NCBI GenBank assembly: GCA_004297625.1
Contig: SCTY01000060.1
Span: forward strand, 1 to 50,482
DNA length: 50,482 nt
Origin: Betaproteobacteria bacterium
GTDB taxonomy: Bacteria > Pseudomonadota > Gammaproteobacteria > Burkholderiales > SG8-39
Reading direction: 5' to 3'
Part shown: piece by piece, positions 40,337-50,482 of the stretch
Numbering within the stretch: the stretch's first letter is position 1
Layout of the letters: each line of letters opens with the position of its first letter
The notes under the pieces: model-generated
What the model saw: only the letters and a program-made list of their open reading frames with translations
Database searches by the model: none
Told to the model about the DNA's origin: nothing
Position numbers and translations under genes: made by a program

Positions 40337-42286
40337 ATGACGCGGACGCTCACCCGTTTCGTTCCCGCGCTGCTCGCCGCAGCCGCGTTTATTGCGGTAT
40401 CGGCGATCACGCGCATCCTGCTTGCCCTGCGGCCCGAGATCGAAGTGGGCGGCGCCGCCGACTGGATGCGTGTATTCGGCTACGGCCTGCTCTTCGATGG
40501 CGTCGCCGCGTGCTACGTCGCCGCGCCCTTCGTGCTGTGGCTCGCGCTCCTGCCGGACCGCGTGGCGCGCAGCTGGCCGCATCGCGCGGTGACCCTCTTG
40601 GGGTTCGCGGCGCTGCTTTTCGGGTACCTGGTGCTGGCGGTCGCGGAGTGGCTGTTCTGGGACGAGTTCGGCGGCCGCTTCAATTTCATCGCGGTCGACT
40701 ACCTGCTCTATACGCACGAAGTCCTGCACAACATCTGGGAGAGCTACCCGGTGGGCAGGCTGCTCGCTGCGCTGCTGCTCGCGGCGCTGGCCGGCGCCTT
40801 CGCGCTGCGGCGCTGGCTGTGGCACGGCACCGGCGCGCCGCTCGGCTGGCGCCCCGGGCTCATAGCGGTGGCGCTGACGATCGCCGGCGTCGCGGGCAGT
40901 CTGCGCGCCCTGGACAGCGACGCCAAGAATTTCTCCACGCGCGACGCGGCGAACGATCTGGCCGGCAACGGCCTGTACGAGTTCTTTGCGGCGAACTACC
41001 GCAACGAGCTCAGCTACGACCGGCACTACGCCGCCATGGAGCCGCGGCAGGCGCTGCGCATGGTGCAGCGGCAATTGCATGCCGAGGGCGACGGCGTCGA
41101 GCGACGCGTCGTCGGGCGCCAGCCCGAGCGCCATATGAACGTGGTGTTGATCAGCGTCGAGAGCCTGGGCGCCGAGTTCCTGGGCAGTTATGGCAACGAG
41201 CGCGGCCTCACGCCGAATCTCGACCGGCTTGCTTCACAGAGCCTGTGGTTTTCGCGCGTATACGCCACCGGCAACCGCACCGTGCGCGGGCTCGAAGCCT
41301 TGGCGCTGGCGCTGCCGCCGACGCCGGGGCAATCCATCGTCCGGCGCCCGAATAACGAGAAGCTGTTTTCCCTCGGCAGCGTTTTCGAGGACAAGGGATA
41401 CGCGGTGATTTTCGCGTACGGCGGCTACGGCTATTTCGACAACATGAACGCCTTCTTCGACGCGAACGACTACCGCTCGGTCGATCGGCGCTCCATCCCG
41501 GCGGGGCGGGTGAAGTTCGAAAACGTCTGGGGCGTCGCCGACGAGCACTTGTTCGACCAGGTACTGGACGAAATCGACCGCGCGCAGGCCGCCCCGGCCA
41601 AGCCCGCGTTCGTGCACGTCATGACGACGAGCAACCATCGCCCCTACACCTATCCGCCGGGGCGCATCGACATTCCCTCCGGCAGCGGCCGGGACGGGGC
41701 GGTGAAGTACACCGACTACGCCATCGGCCGGTTCCTGGAGCAGGCGCGCAGCCGTCCGTGGTTCGACGATACGCTTTTCGTGATCACCGCCGATCACGGC
41801 GCCAACGCACGCGGCACCAGCCGCATCCCCGTCGACAAATACCTGATCCCGGTTTTCGTGTACGCGCCGAAATACGTGGAGCCGGCCAAGGTCGACCGGC
41901 TCATGTCCCAGATCGACATCGCGCCCACCGTGCTGGGACTGCTGCACTTCGATTACTACAGCAAGTTTTTCGGCCGCGACGTGCTCGCGTCACCGCCGGA
42001 ATCCGACCGCGCCTTCGTCGCCAACTACGAGACGCTCGGCTACCTGCGCGGCGAGCGCATGGTGCTATTGCATCCCAAGCGCAAAACCGAGGTGTTCCAC
42101 GTCGATCGCAAGGAGAACCTCGTTCAGCCGGTGAGCGATCCGCAGGCGCTGCGGGAAGCGATCTCGTTCTACTCGGCCGCGTCGTACGTGTTCCGCAACG
42201 GGATGTACCGGGACGAAGAGCAGACTCCGCCCGATCAGCGGACGGTCACGCCGGCTGCGGCTGCTCCGATCCGACGAGGCGCTTGA
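40337..42286 (+). CDS. LtaS/MdoB-like sulfatase-fold membrane phosphotransferase
   Basis: A 649-residue inner-membrane protein. About five N-terminal helices (7-30, 47-72, 83-105, 139-157, 173-190) are followed by a periplasmic alkaline-phosphatase-fold domain (from about 265). Metal- and catalysis-related residues are Glu275 in ISVESL, nucleophile Thr315 in NRTVRGLE, and ITADHGAN near the end. The Thr marks phosphoglycerol or phosphoethanolamine transferases such as LtaS and OpgB rather than true sulfatases. In a Gram-negative cell it may decorate periplasmic glucans or lipid A. ATG 40337 gives the first helix. The 3' end overlaps ftsH by 41 bases, convergent. Confidence 0.85.
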   Translation: MTRTLTRFVPALLAAAAFIAVSAITRILLALRPEIEVGGAADWMRVFGYGLLFDGVAACYVAAPFVLWLALLPDRVARSWPHRAVTLLGFAALLFGYLVLAVAEWLFWDEFGGRFNFIAVDYLLYTHEVLHNIWESYPVGRLLAALLLAALAGAFALRRWLWHGTGAPLGWRPGLIAVALTIAGVAGSLRALDSDAKNFSTRDAANDLAGNGLYEFFAANYRNELSYDRHYAAMEPRQALRMVQRQLHAEGDGVERRVVGRQPERHMNVVLISVESLGAEFLGSYGNERGLTPNLDRLASQSLWFSRVYATGNRTVRGLEALALALPPTPGQSIVRRPNNEKLFSLGSVFEDKGYAVIFAYGGYGYFDNMNAFFDANDYRSVDRRSIPAGRVKFENVWGVADEHLFDQVLDEIDRAQAAPAKPAFVHVMTTSNHRPYTYPPGRIDIPSGSGRDGAVKYTDYAIGRFLEQARSRPWFDDTLFVITADHGANARGTSRIPVDKYLIPVFVYAPKYVEPAKVDRLMSQIDIAPTVLGLLHFDYYSKFFGRDVLASPPESDRAFVANYETLGYLRGERMVLLHPKRKTEVFHVDRKENLVQPVSDPQALREAISFYSAASYVFRNGMYRDEEQTPPDQRTVTPAAAAPIRRGA

Positions 42287-44074
42287 GCTCGCCGAGTTCT
42301 TCGTCGACCAGCGTTTCCTTCTCCAGGAGCCTCTGCGCCCAGCGCTCGAGCGTCGAGCGCTCGCGGCGCAGTATGCCGATCGCCTTGTCGTAGCAGGACT
42401 TCACGATCTCGCGCACTGCGACGTCGATCTCGCGCGCCGTTCCTCGCTGTATTCGCGATGGCCTTGCGGCAGCGCGCCGCCGAGGAACGGCGACCGTTCC
42501 TCTTCGTAGGCCACGTTGCCGAGGGCGCGCACCATGCCGAAGCGCATCACCATGCTGCGCGCGATGTCGGTGACCTTGGCGAGGTCGTCGGCCGCTCCGG
42601 TCGAGAGATGCCCGAAGATGACTTCCTCGGCGGCGCGGCCGCCGAGCAGAACCGCCATCTTGTTCTCGAGCTCCTCGCGCGTCATCAGGAACCGGTCCTC
42701 GGTGGGGCGCTGGATGGTGTAGCCGAGGGCGCCGACGCCGCGCGGGATGATCGAGACCTTGTGCACCGGGTCGCTCCCCGGCAGCGCCATCGCGACGATG
42801 GCGTGCCCGAGCTCGTGGTGCGCGACCACGCGCCGTTCCTTGGGGTTGAGCACGCGGTTCTTCTTTTCGAGCCCGGCGACGATGCGCTCGATGGCCTCGG
42901 TGAAGTCGCGGAGCGTCACGTCGTCCGCGCCCCGCCGCGTGGCGAGCAGCGCCGCTTCGTTCACCAGGTTGGCGAGATCGGCGCCCGAAAAGCCGGGCGT
43001 CAGGGCGGCGATCTGCTCGAGGTCGACGCCCTCGGCGAGCTTCACCTTCTTCGCGTGCACCCGCAGGATCTGGATGCGTCCCTGCTTGTCCGGCCGGTCG
43101 ACCAGCACCTGGCGGTCGAAGCGCCCTGCGCGCAGCAGCGCGGGGTCGAGGATCTCCGGCCGGTTCGTGGCCGCGAGGAGCACCAGCCCGGTGCTCGGAT
43201 CGAAACCGTCGAGCTCGACGAGGAGCTGGTTCAGCGTCTGCTCTTTCTCGTCGTGGCCGCCGAAGCCGCCGGCGCCGCGCGCGCGTCCCAGCGCGTCGAG
43301 CTCGTCTATGAAAATGATCGCGGGCGCCTTGCCGCGCGCCTGCTCGAAGAGATCGCGCACCCGCGCCGCGCCCACGCCGACGAACATCTCGACGAATTCG
43401 GAGCCCGAAATGGAGAAGAACGCCACGCCGGCCTCTCCGGCCACCGCGCGCGCAAGCAGCGTCTTGCCGGTGCCGGGAGGGCCGACGAGCAGCACGCCTT
43501 TCGGCACGCGTGCCCCGAGGCGGCCGTATTTCTTCGGATCCTTGAGGAACTCGACCACTTCCTGCAGCTCGGCTTTCGCCTCGTCCACGCCCGCGACATC
43601 GGCGAACGTGACGCCGGTCTTTTTCTCGACGTAGATCTTCGCGCGGCTCTTGCCGATGCTCATGAATCCGCCCAGGCCGCCGCCCTGCTGGCTCGCCATG
43701 CGCCGCACGAGGAGATACCAGACGCCGAAGAACACCAGCGCGGGCAGCACCCAGGAAAGGATGTCGCGCAGGAACGTGCTTTCGTACGCGCGCGTGTATT
43801 TCACCCCGAACTTCGAGAGCCGATCGGCGAGGTCCGGCTGCACCAGATTGGCGACCACGACCTTCTTGCCGCCCTCGGCCGCCTTCAGCTTGCCGGTGAT
43901 GCGCTGGTCCGAGATCACCACCTCGGAGATGCGGTGATCCGCCAGCAGCTTCTCGAACTCGCTGTACGGAACGACCTCCACCGTCTGGGCCGTCTGCCAC
44001 CACTGCTGGAGCGCCAGCATCGCCAGCAGGGCGAACAGGAGGTAAGCGAGATTGAACTGTGTTCTTCGCTCCAT
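42246..44074 (-). CDS. ftsH: FtsH-type AAA membrane protease with a one-base frameshift near the C-terminus
   Basis: Two helices (about 8-23 and 104-123) bracket a periplasmic domain; the AAA core has Walker A GPPGTGKT (198-205), Walker B IIFIDELD and AATNRPEILD; the zinc protease has HELGH (420-424) and Asp in TGAADD. The frame runs to EYSEE (541-545), then shifts at 42440-42442 to RRARSTS and stops at 42401 (557 residues). The next frame continues with TAREIDVAVREIV to a stop at 42246, the normal FtsH C-terminal helix. One base is missing at GAGGAACGG; with it the protein would be about 609 residues. Sequencing error or real mutation cannot be told apart here. Divergent from clpB. Confidence 0.88.
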
Positions 44075-44092
44075 CAGGTTTGGGCAGCTTCC

Positions 44093-44120
44093 CTTGAATA
44101 CAGGTTCAAAGTCCCCATCT
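44093..44120 (+). promoter_or_regulatory. sigma32 (heat-shock) promoter of clpB
   Basis: CTTGAA (44093-44098) is followed after 14 bases by CCCCATCT (44113-44120), a close match to the sigma32 consensus (CTTGAAA, spacer 11-16, CCCCATNT). It stands 42 bases before the clpB ATG. The -35 region also forms TTGAA-N6-TTCAA, so a second, opposing site for ftsH is possible but not clear. Confidence 0.85.
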
Positions 44121-44162
44121 GCGCTACTGGAATATCGGGGAAAACTGCCAAGGATCAAGAGC

Positions 44163-46731
<2,569 letters not shown>

Positions 46732-46748
<17 letters not shown>

Positions 46749-47070
46749 CGGCGATCTCGCCGCTGCCGATGGCGGTGAACTCGGAGCGGCTGATGCGGCC
46801 GTCGGCGTCGCGGTCGACGGACAGCCAGTTCGCGGTTTGCGCTTCCGGGCTGGTGAGCTCGTTGCCGGTCAGGTAGCCGTCCTTGTTCTTGTCGAGCCGG
46901 TCGAAGAGCGCCCGGCTCGCCGCTTCGTTCCGGGCGAAGCTCGGCCGCGGCGCGCTCGCGCCGGCGGAAGCGCTGTCGCCCTGGCGCGCGGGTACGGCGC
47001 GCGGCTTGTCCTGCGCTTGTGCGGCGGCCGCAACGAGGAGCAGGGCCGGGAGCAGCGTGGCGATTTTCAT
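46732..47070 (-). CDS. Exported EF-hand calcium-binding protein
   Basis: A 112-residue protein with a signal peptide (1-19, ending AQA), a low-complexity Ala/Ser/Pro linker, and two EF-hand loops: DKNKDGYLTGNE and DRDADGRISRSE. All calcium-ligand positions (1, 3, 5, 12) carry acidic or Asn residues. The cell location should be periplasmic. ATG 47070 gives the best signal; an ATG four codons earlier is also open. Single gene, converging on clpB with a 17-base overlap. Partner unknown. Confidence 0.82.
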
Positions 47071-47136
47071 CGCCCGGAACATACCCGGGGCTGCATTGAA
47101 CTTTCCGGCTCAGGGCGTATGCCGCCCGGGCCGTCG

Positions 47137-47751
47137 TCAGCGGGCGACGGCGGCCAGATGCCGGGCGGGGGCGACGTCGGCGCGAATGCGGCGGCTCGCC
47201 TGCAGCAGCTCTTCCCACATCCCTTCGGTGTCTTTGCGGAAGATCATGTCGAGATCCGCGTCCACGACGGACCACAGGCCGCGATCGATCTCGCTCTTCA
47301 ACTCGCCGGGGCGCCAGCCCACGTAGCCGACGAAGTAGCGCGCCTCGTTCGGCGTCGTCTCTATCACGTGGTCGATGGTGTTCGCCCGGAACGCCAGATA
47401 CAGGTGTTTCATGAGCGGCACCGATCCGGCGCCCGGAGCGTTGTCGGAATGCACCAGCGCCACGAGCGCGCCGCGCGAGAACGGGCCGCCGTAGTAGACC
47501 GGGTCGATGACCTTCTTCGATGGCTCGTGCTCGGGGAAGAGGCTCGCGAGCGAGCGCCGCGTCGGCCGGTTGAGGATGACGCCGACGTGGCCGCCGTTGG
47601 GCGCAGGCGCGGCGATGAGCACGGTCTGCCGGTACTCGAGATCGCGGAACGCGGGATGAGCGACGAGGAGCATCGCCTCCTCCTGCGCGAGCGCCGCTCC
47701 GGAGGCTGACAGGACAGAAAATAAAACCGCTAGACGCAGCAAACGAATCAT
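47137..47751 (-). CDS. Exported AlgH/YqgE-family (DUF179) protein, copy A
   Basis: A 204-residue protein. A signal peptide (1-22, ending ALAQ) precedes the YqgE/AlgH domain: LLVAHPAFRDLEYRQTVLI, GHVGVILNRPT, YYGGPFSRGALVALVHSD, and YVGWRPGELKSEIDRGLW near the end. Ordinary AlgH proteins are cytoplasmic and begin at the LL(V/I)A segment, so the added export signal is unusual. Molecular role of AlgH is unsettled. ATGA coupling links it to the second copy upstream. ATG 47751 is favoured over frames reading into that gene. Confidence 0.85.
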   Translation of the reverse strand: MIRLLRLAVLFSVLSASGAALAQEEAMLLVAHPAFRDLEYRQTVLIAAPAPNGGHVGVILNRPTRRSLASLFPEHEPSKKVIDPVYYGGPFSRGALVALVHSDNAPGAGSVPLMKHLYLAFRANTIDHVIETTPNEARYFVGYVGWRPGELKSEIDRGLWSVVDADLDMIFRKDTEGMWEELLQASRRIRADVAPARHLAAVAR

Positions 47752-48395
47752 GGTTTCGAGTATACCTGCTGGATCGACAGCGGAACTATCGTCGGGTTTC
47801 GCGTCGTGCCATCCAATCGTTGAATTGCTACATTCGTCACGTTTTCGCGCTGCGCGCGCGCGCCGCGCGCTCGCTCCAGAAGCTCGCGCCACAGGCCGGT
47901 AGTGTCCTCGCGGAAGAGAAGGTCTTCGCTCGCTGGAAGCACGTACCAGCCTTCGGCCCGGATCTCCGCCTCGAGCTGGCGCGGTGCCCAGCCCGAAAAG
48001 CCGGCGAACAGCCGAAAATTCCGGGGCGGCCGCGCGAGCAGCCGCTCGATATTGCTTGGATGCATGCTGAGGTACACGCGTTTCAGCACATGAAACGCCG
48101 GCGCCTCGGGGGCGCTGTCCGAGTGAAACAAGCCCACCAGCGTTCCCGGCAGCACGGGGCCGCCGCTATAGATGGGCTTTCCGCTGCGCTCGTCCTTCAC
48201 GCGCGTCGGGCGGTTCAGGATCACCCCGACCGTGCTGTAGTCGGGCGTTTGCGTCACCAGCACCACCGTCTCGCGGAAATTCGGATCGCGCAGATCGGGC
48301 TTCGCGATGAGCAGCAGGCCGTTCGCGGCATCGCGCTCTTGCGCTTGGGCAACGATTCCGACGAGAAATGCCGCGGCAAGCCACCAGGGCTTCAT
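47748..48395 (-). CDS. Exported AlgH/YqgE-family (DUF179) protein, copy B
   Basis: A 215-residue protein with signal peptide (about 1-19, ending VAQAQ), then LLLIAKPDLRDPNFRETVVLVTQ, STVGVILNRPT, IYSGGPVLPGTLVGLFHSD and FAGFSGWAPRQLEAEIRAEGW: the full AlgH domain, plus about 30 residues at the C-terminus with no match in copy A. Starts at 48416 or 48434 are also open; MKPWWLAAAF at 48395 gives the cleanest signal. First gene of a two-gene unit; divergent from the biotin-carrier gene across 65 bases. Confidence 0.85.
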   Translation of the reverse strand: MKPWWLAAAFLVGIVAQAQERDAANGLLLIAKPDLRDPNFRETVVLVTQTPDYSTVGVILNRPTRVKDERSGKPIYSGGPVLPGTLVGLFHSDSAPEAPAFHVLKRVYLSMHPSNIERLLARPPRNFRLFAGFSGWAPRQLEAEIRAEGWYVLPASEDLLFREDTTGLWRELLERARGARAQRENVTNVAIQRLDGTTRNPTIVPLSIQQVYSKP

Positions 48396-48460
48396 GGGCG
48401 CGATTATGATGCGCATGTTTTTGATTAAGCTCAAGTAACGATCATCGAAAGGGGAACACC

Positions 48461-48676
48461 ATGGCCGAAGAAGTGCGCGCCCCGCTCGCGGGGAATATCT
48501 GGAAGGTGCTCGTCGAAGTGGGCGCCAAAGTCGAAGAAGACGACGAGCTCGTCATCATCGAGGCGCTGAAGATGGAGAACCCCATCTACGCGCCACGCGC
48601 CGGAACCGTGAAGGAAATACGCGTCAAGGCGGGTGACAAGGTGGCCGATGACGACCTCCTTCTCGTAATCGAATGA
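48461..48676 (+). CDS. Biotin carboxyl carrier protein (stand-alone)
   Basis: A 71-residue biotinyl domain with no linker. Biotin would attach to Lys37 in EALKMEN; the residue two before Lys is Ala and the one before is Leu rather than the usual Met (AMKM). Symmetry of the two half-repeats (VRAPLAG... and IYAPRAG...) is clear. Small, separate carriers of this type belong to biotin-dependent decarboxylases or acyl-CoA carboxylases, and here the carboxyltransferase gene follows two genes on. AAAGGGG precedes the ATG. Confidence 0.9.
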   Translation: MAEEVRAPLAGNIWKVLVEVGAKVEEDDELVIIEALKMENPIYAPRAGTVKEIRVKAGDKVADDDLLLVIE

Positions 48677-48704
48677 AAATTACTAAGGTGAAAGGCACGC
48701 AGCG

Positions 48705-49865
48705 ATGAATTTCGAGCTGAGCGAAGACCAGCGGTTGATCCAGGACACGGCGCGGCGCTTTGCCGCGGAGCAGATTGCGCCGACGCTCGAGGAAGAGGAG
48801 CGCAAGCACGAGTTCCGCGCCGACCGGGTCGCGAAAATGGGCGGGCTCGGCTTTTTCTCCTGCGCGCTGCCCGAAGAATTCGGCGGCAGCGGCATGGGGT
48901 TCACGGAGTCGGTGCTCATGGCCGAGGAGATCGCCAGGGTTTCCGCGTCCTGGCGGCTGCCGTTCAACATGCAGAACCTCGGGCCGTCGCTCACCGTGTG
49001 CAAGTTCGGCAGCGCAGCGCAGAAGAAGAAATACGTGCCCGGCTGGGTGGCCGGCACGCAGCTCGGGTTCTTCGCCATGACCGAGCCGAATACCGGCTCG
49101 GACGTCGCCAGCATGAAGACCTACGCGCTCGAGCGCGGGGATCACTGGGAAGTGCACGGCTCCAAGATGTGGATCTCGCAGGCGCACGTCGGCGACGCGG
49201 GCCTGCTCTACGCTTACACCGACAAGGCGGCAGGCAACAAAGGCATGACCGCCTTCATCATCGAACCGAAGAAGATGAAAGGCTGCAGCGCGCGTCCCAT
49301 CGAGACGAAGCTCGGATTGCACTGCGCGCCGACCGGCGAATTCGTGTTCGAGGGCATGAAGGTGCCGAAGGAGAACGTTCTCGGCAAGCCGGGCGACGGC
49401 TTTCGCATCTGCATGTGGCAGCTCAACCAGACGCGCCTGGGCTGCGCGGCGGGGGCGCTCGGCGTCGCCGGCGGCGCGCTCGAGCTCGCGATCGACTATG
49501 CCAAGCAGCGCACGCAGTTCGGAAAACCGATCGCGCAGCACCAGATGGTCCAGGCGCAGATCGCCGAAATGGTGGTCGAGCACCAGGCGGCGCAGATGCT
49601 CGTGTACCGCGCGGCCTGGCTCAAGGACCACGGCAAGCCGAGCCAGTACGAGACCTCGGTCGCGAAGCTCGCCGCATCGGAAGCGGCCGTGCACGCGGCC
49701 AACGAGTGCATGAAGATCTTCGGCTCCTACGGCTTTTCCACCGAGTACCCGGCCGAGCGCTTCTACCGCGACGCCAAGTCGCTGCAGGTGGTCGAGGGCA
49801 CCTCGAACATCCAGAAGATCATCATCTCCGGCATGGCGACCGGCGCCACGCCGAACCGGGAGTGA
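48705..49865 (+). CDS. Acyl-CoA dehydrogenase, probably glutaryl-CoA dehydrogenase-like
   Basis: A 386-residue FAD enzyme. GFFAMTEPNTGSDVASM and the WISQAHVGDAGLLYAYTDK region bind FAD; TRLGCAAGALGVAGGALELAIDYAKQRTQFGKPI is the family core; the catalytic base is Glu in VVEGTSNIQK near the end. The overall sequence, including KLGLHCAPTGEFVFEGMKVPKENVLGKPGDG, strongly recalls the non-decarboxylating glutaryl-CoA dehydrogenases of anaerobes such as Desulfococcus. The glutaconyl-CoA decarboxylase gene next to it agrees. Other C4-C8 acyl-CoA substrates remain possible. It starts 28 bases after the biotin-carrier stop. Confidence 0.88.
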   Translation: MNFELSEDQRLIQDTARRFAAEQIAPTLEEEERKHEFRADRVAKMGGLGFFSCALPEEFGGSGMGFTESVLMAEEIARVSASWRLPFNMQNLGPSLTVCKFGSAAQKKKYVPGWVAGTQLGFFAMTEPNTGSDVASMKTYALERGDHWEVHGSKMWISQAHVGDAGLLYAYTDKAAGNKGMTAFIIEPKKMKGCSARPIETKLGLHCAPTGEFVFEGMKVPKENVLGKPGDGFRICMWQLNQTRLGCAAGALGVAGGALELAIDYAKQRTQFGKPIAQHQMVQAQIAEMVVEHQAAQMLVYRAAWLKDHGKPSQYETSVAKLAASEAAVHAANECMKIFGSYGFSTEYPAERFYRDAKSLQVVEGTSNIQKIIISGMATGATPNRE

Positions 49866-49869
49866 CGCG

Positions 49870-50482
49870 ATGAAACCCTATTTCGCACGCATGCCCGGCC
49901 TCGGCAAGCCGCTGAAGGAAAACCGCATCGTCCGCAGCAAGGACAGCCGCGCGAAGCTCGAGGAGGTCGAGGCGCAGATCGCGGCGGCCCGCAAGGCCCG
50001 CCAGGAAGTCGGCATTCCTACGGCCGATATCAACAAGCGCGGCTCGCTCACCGTGTGGCAGCGCCTGGAGTACCTCGTCGAACCCGGGACCTGGCATCCG
50101 CTGCACAGCCTGTACAACCCGATGGAGAACGAGGAGGGCACGACGAACGTCGTCGACGGCCTCGGAAAAATCGCCGGCCGCTGGGCGGTGATCATCGGCT
50201 TCGACAACAAGGTGCTCGCCGGCGCGTGGATTCCCGGGCAAGCCGAAAACGTGCTGCGTGTCACCGATCTCGCGAAGCGGCTCAACCTGCCGCTCGTGTG
50301 GCTCGTGAACTGCAGCGGCGTGAAGCTCCCCGACCAGGAGAAGTTTTACGCCGACCGCCGGGGCTCGGGCACCTGCTTCTACCGCCATGCGGAGCTGGAG
50401 CAGGCCGGCATTCCGATTCTCGCCGGCATCTACGGCACCAATCCCGCAGGCGGCGGCTACCAGGGCATCAGCCCGACCATCC
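49870..50482 (+). CDS. gcdA: Glutaconyl-CoA decarboxylase alpha subunit (carboxyltransferase), cut by window end
   Basis: The first 204 residues of a carboxyltransferase that moves CO2 from a dicarboxyl-CoA to biotin. YFARMPGLGKPL, NKRGSLTVWQRLEYLVEPG, LAGAWIPGQAENVLR, VNCSGVKLPDQE and GIYGTNPAGGGYQGISP correspond segment by segment to GcdA of Acidaminococcus. Full length in relatives is about 590 residues, so roughly a third is here; the gene is open at position 50482. ATG 49870 lies four bases after the dehydrogenase stop. Methylcrotonyl- or propionyl-CoA type carboxyltransferases are related alternatives. Confidence 0.88.
   Translation, partial: MKPYFARMPGLGKPLKENRIVRSKDSRAKLEEVEAQIAAARKARQEVGIPTADINKRGSLTVWQRLEYLVEPGTWHPLHSLYNPMENEEGTTNVVDGLGKIAGRWAVIIGFDNKVLAGAWIPGQAENVLRVTDLAKRLNLPLVWLVNCSGVKLPDQEKFYADRRGSGTCFYRHAELEQAGIPILAGIYGTNPAGGGYQGISPTI

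Noticed and set aside
42246..42400. C-terminal FtsH fragment as a separate small gene
   Set aside because: It begins mid-domain without a start or ribosome site and joins exactly onto the preceding frame after one missing base.
47137..48395. The two AlgH genes as an assembly duplication
   Set aside because: Protein sequences differ throughout and their lengths and C-termini differ, so they are old paralogues.

Overview
The window is about 50 kb of GC-rich, very densely coded chromosome with no stretch over 300 bases lacking a gene. I see no tRNA, rRNA, CRISPR array, prophage or insertion sequence. Gene content points to a respiratory proteobacterium, most likely a betaproteobacterium (Burkholderiales/Rhodocyclales type). 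The evidence is a cysteine-type, Tat-exported formate dehydrogenase in the DUF3305/DUF3306 context, FdhD of the GCGQG type, separate Mod and Tup oxyanion transporters, and a sigma32-type promoter at clpB. This placement rests on gene families, not on a marker gene.

Layout. (1) 0.1-6 kb: tesA, ybbA and ybbP, with an opposite-strand FkbM-like methyltransferase gene lying between ybbA and ybbP, then rmuC. (2) 6-11.5 kb: trehalose and sugar-phosphate genes (a membrane-anchored sensor/OtsA fusion, otsB, a Mak-like fructokinase, pfkA). A UdgX-type uracil-DNA glycosylase with the KRRLH loop sits among them. (3) 11.5-13.4 kb: moeA-1 and mobA, separated by a nested inverted repeat. (4) 13.4-19.2 kb: an MFS transporter and a complete branched-chain-type ABC importer. 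(5) 19.2-30.1 kb: moaA-fdhD on the minus strand, divergent from a formate dehydrogenase operon (DUF3305, DUF3306, multi-cluster Fe-S protein, TorD-like chaperone, small Tat protein, alpha, beta, lipoprotein, gamma, small exported protein) that ends at a strong terminator. (6) 30.1-40.3 kb: two divergent, largely overlapping operons around a 63-bp control region. Leftward: a ModE-like HTH/PBP regulator, modA-modB-modC, a FecCD-type permease with its ATPase, and a DUF1330 gene. Rightward: tupB-tupC-tupA-mobB-moeA-2-moaD-moaE. (7) 40.3-48.4 kb: an LtaS-like membrane sulfatase-fold enzyme, ftsH with a one-base frameshift near its end, clpB, an EF-hand protein and two tandem exported AlgH/YqgE proteins. 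(8) 48.4 kb to the end: a biotin-carrier protein, an acyl-CoA dehydrogenase and the start of a glutaconyl-CoA decarboxylase alpha subunit, which looks like a dicarboxyl-CoA (glutaryl-CoA) oxidation module.

How it works together. Regions 3, 5 and 6 form one molybdenum/tungsten economy: oxyanion uptake (Mod, Tup and probably the FecCD system), cofactor synthesis (MoaA, MoaD, MoaE, two MoeA), guanylylation (MobA, MobB), sulfuration (FdhD), chaperoning (TorD-like) and the client enzyme (periplasmic formate dehydrogenase). MoaC and MoeB are not in the window. The most notable points are the FecCD permease/ATPase pair translationally coupled to modABC without a binding protein of its own, the HTH/PBP regulator between the Mo and W operons, the transmembrane sensor fused to trehalose-6-phosphate synthase, UdgX, the two small exported proteins in the formate dehydrogenase operon, and the ftsH frameshift.
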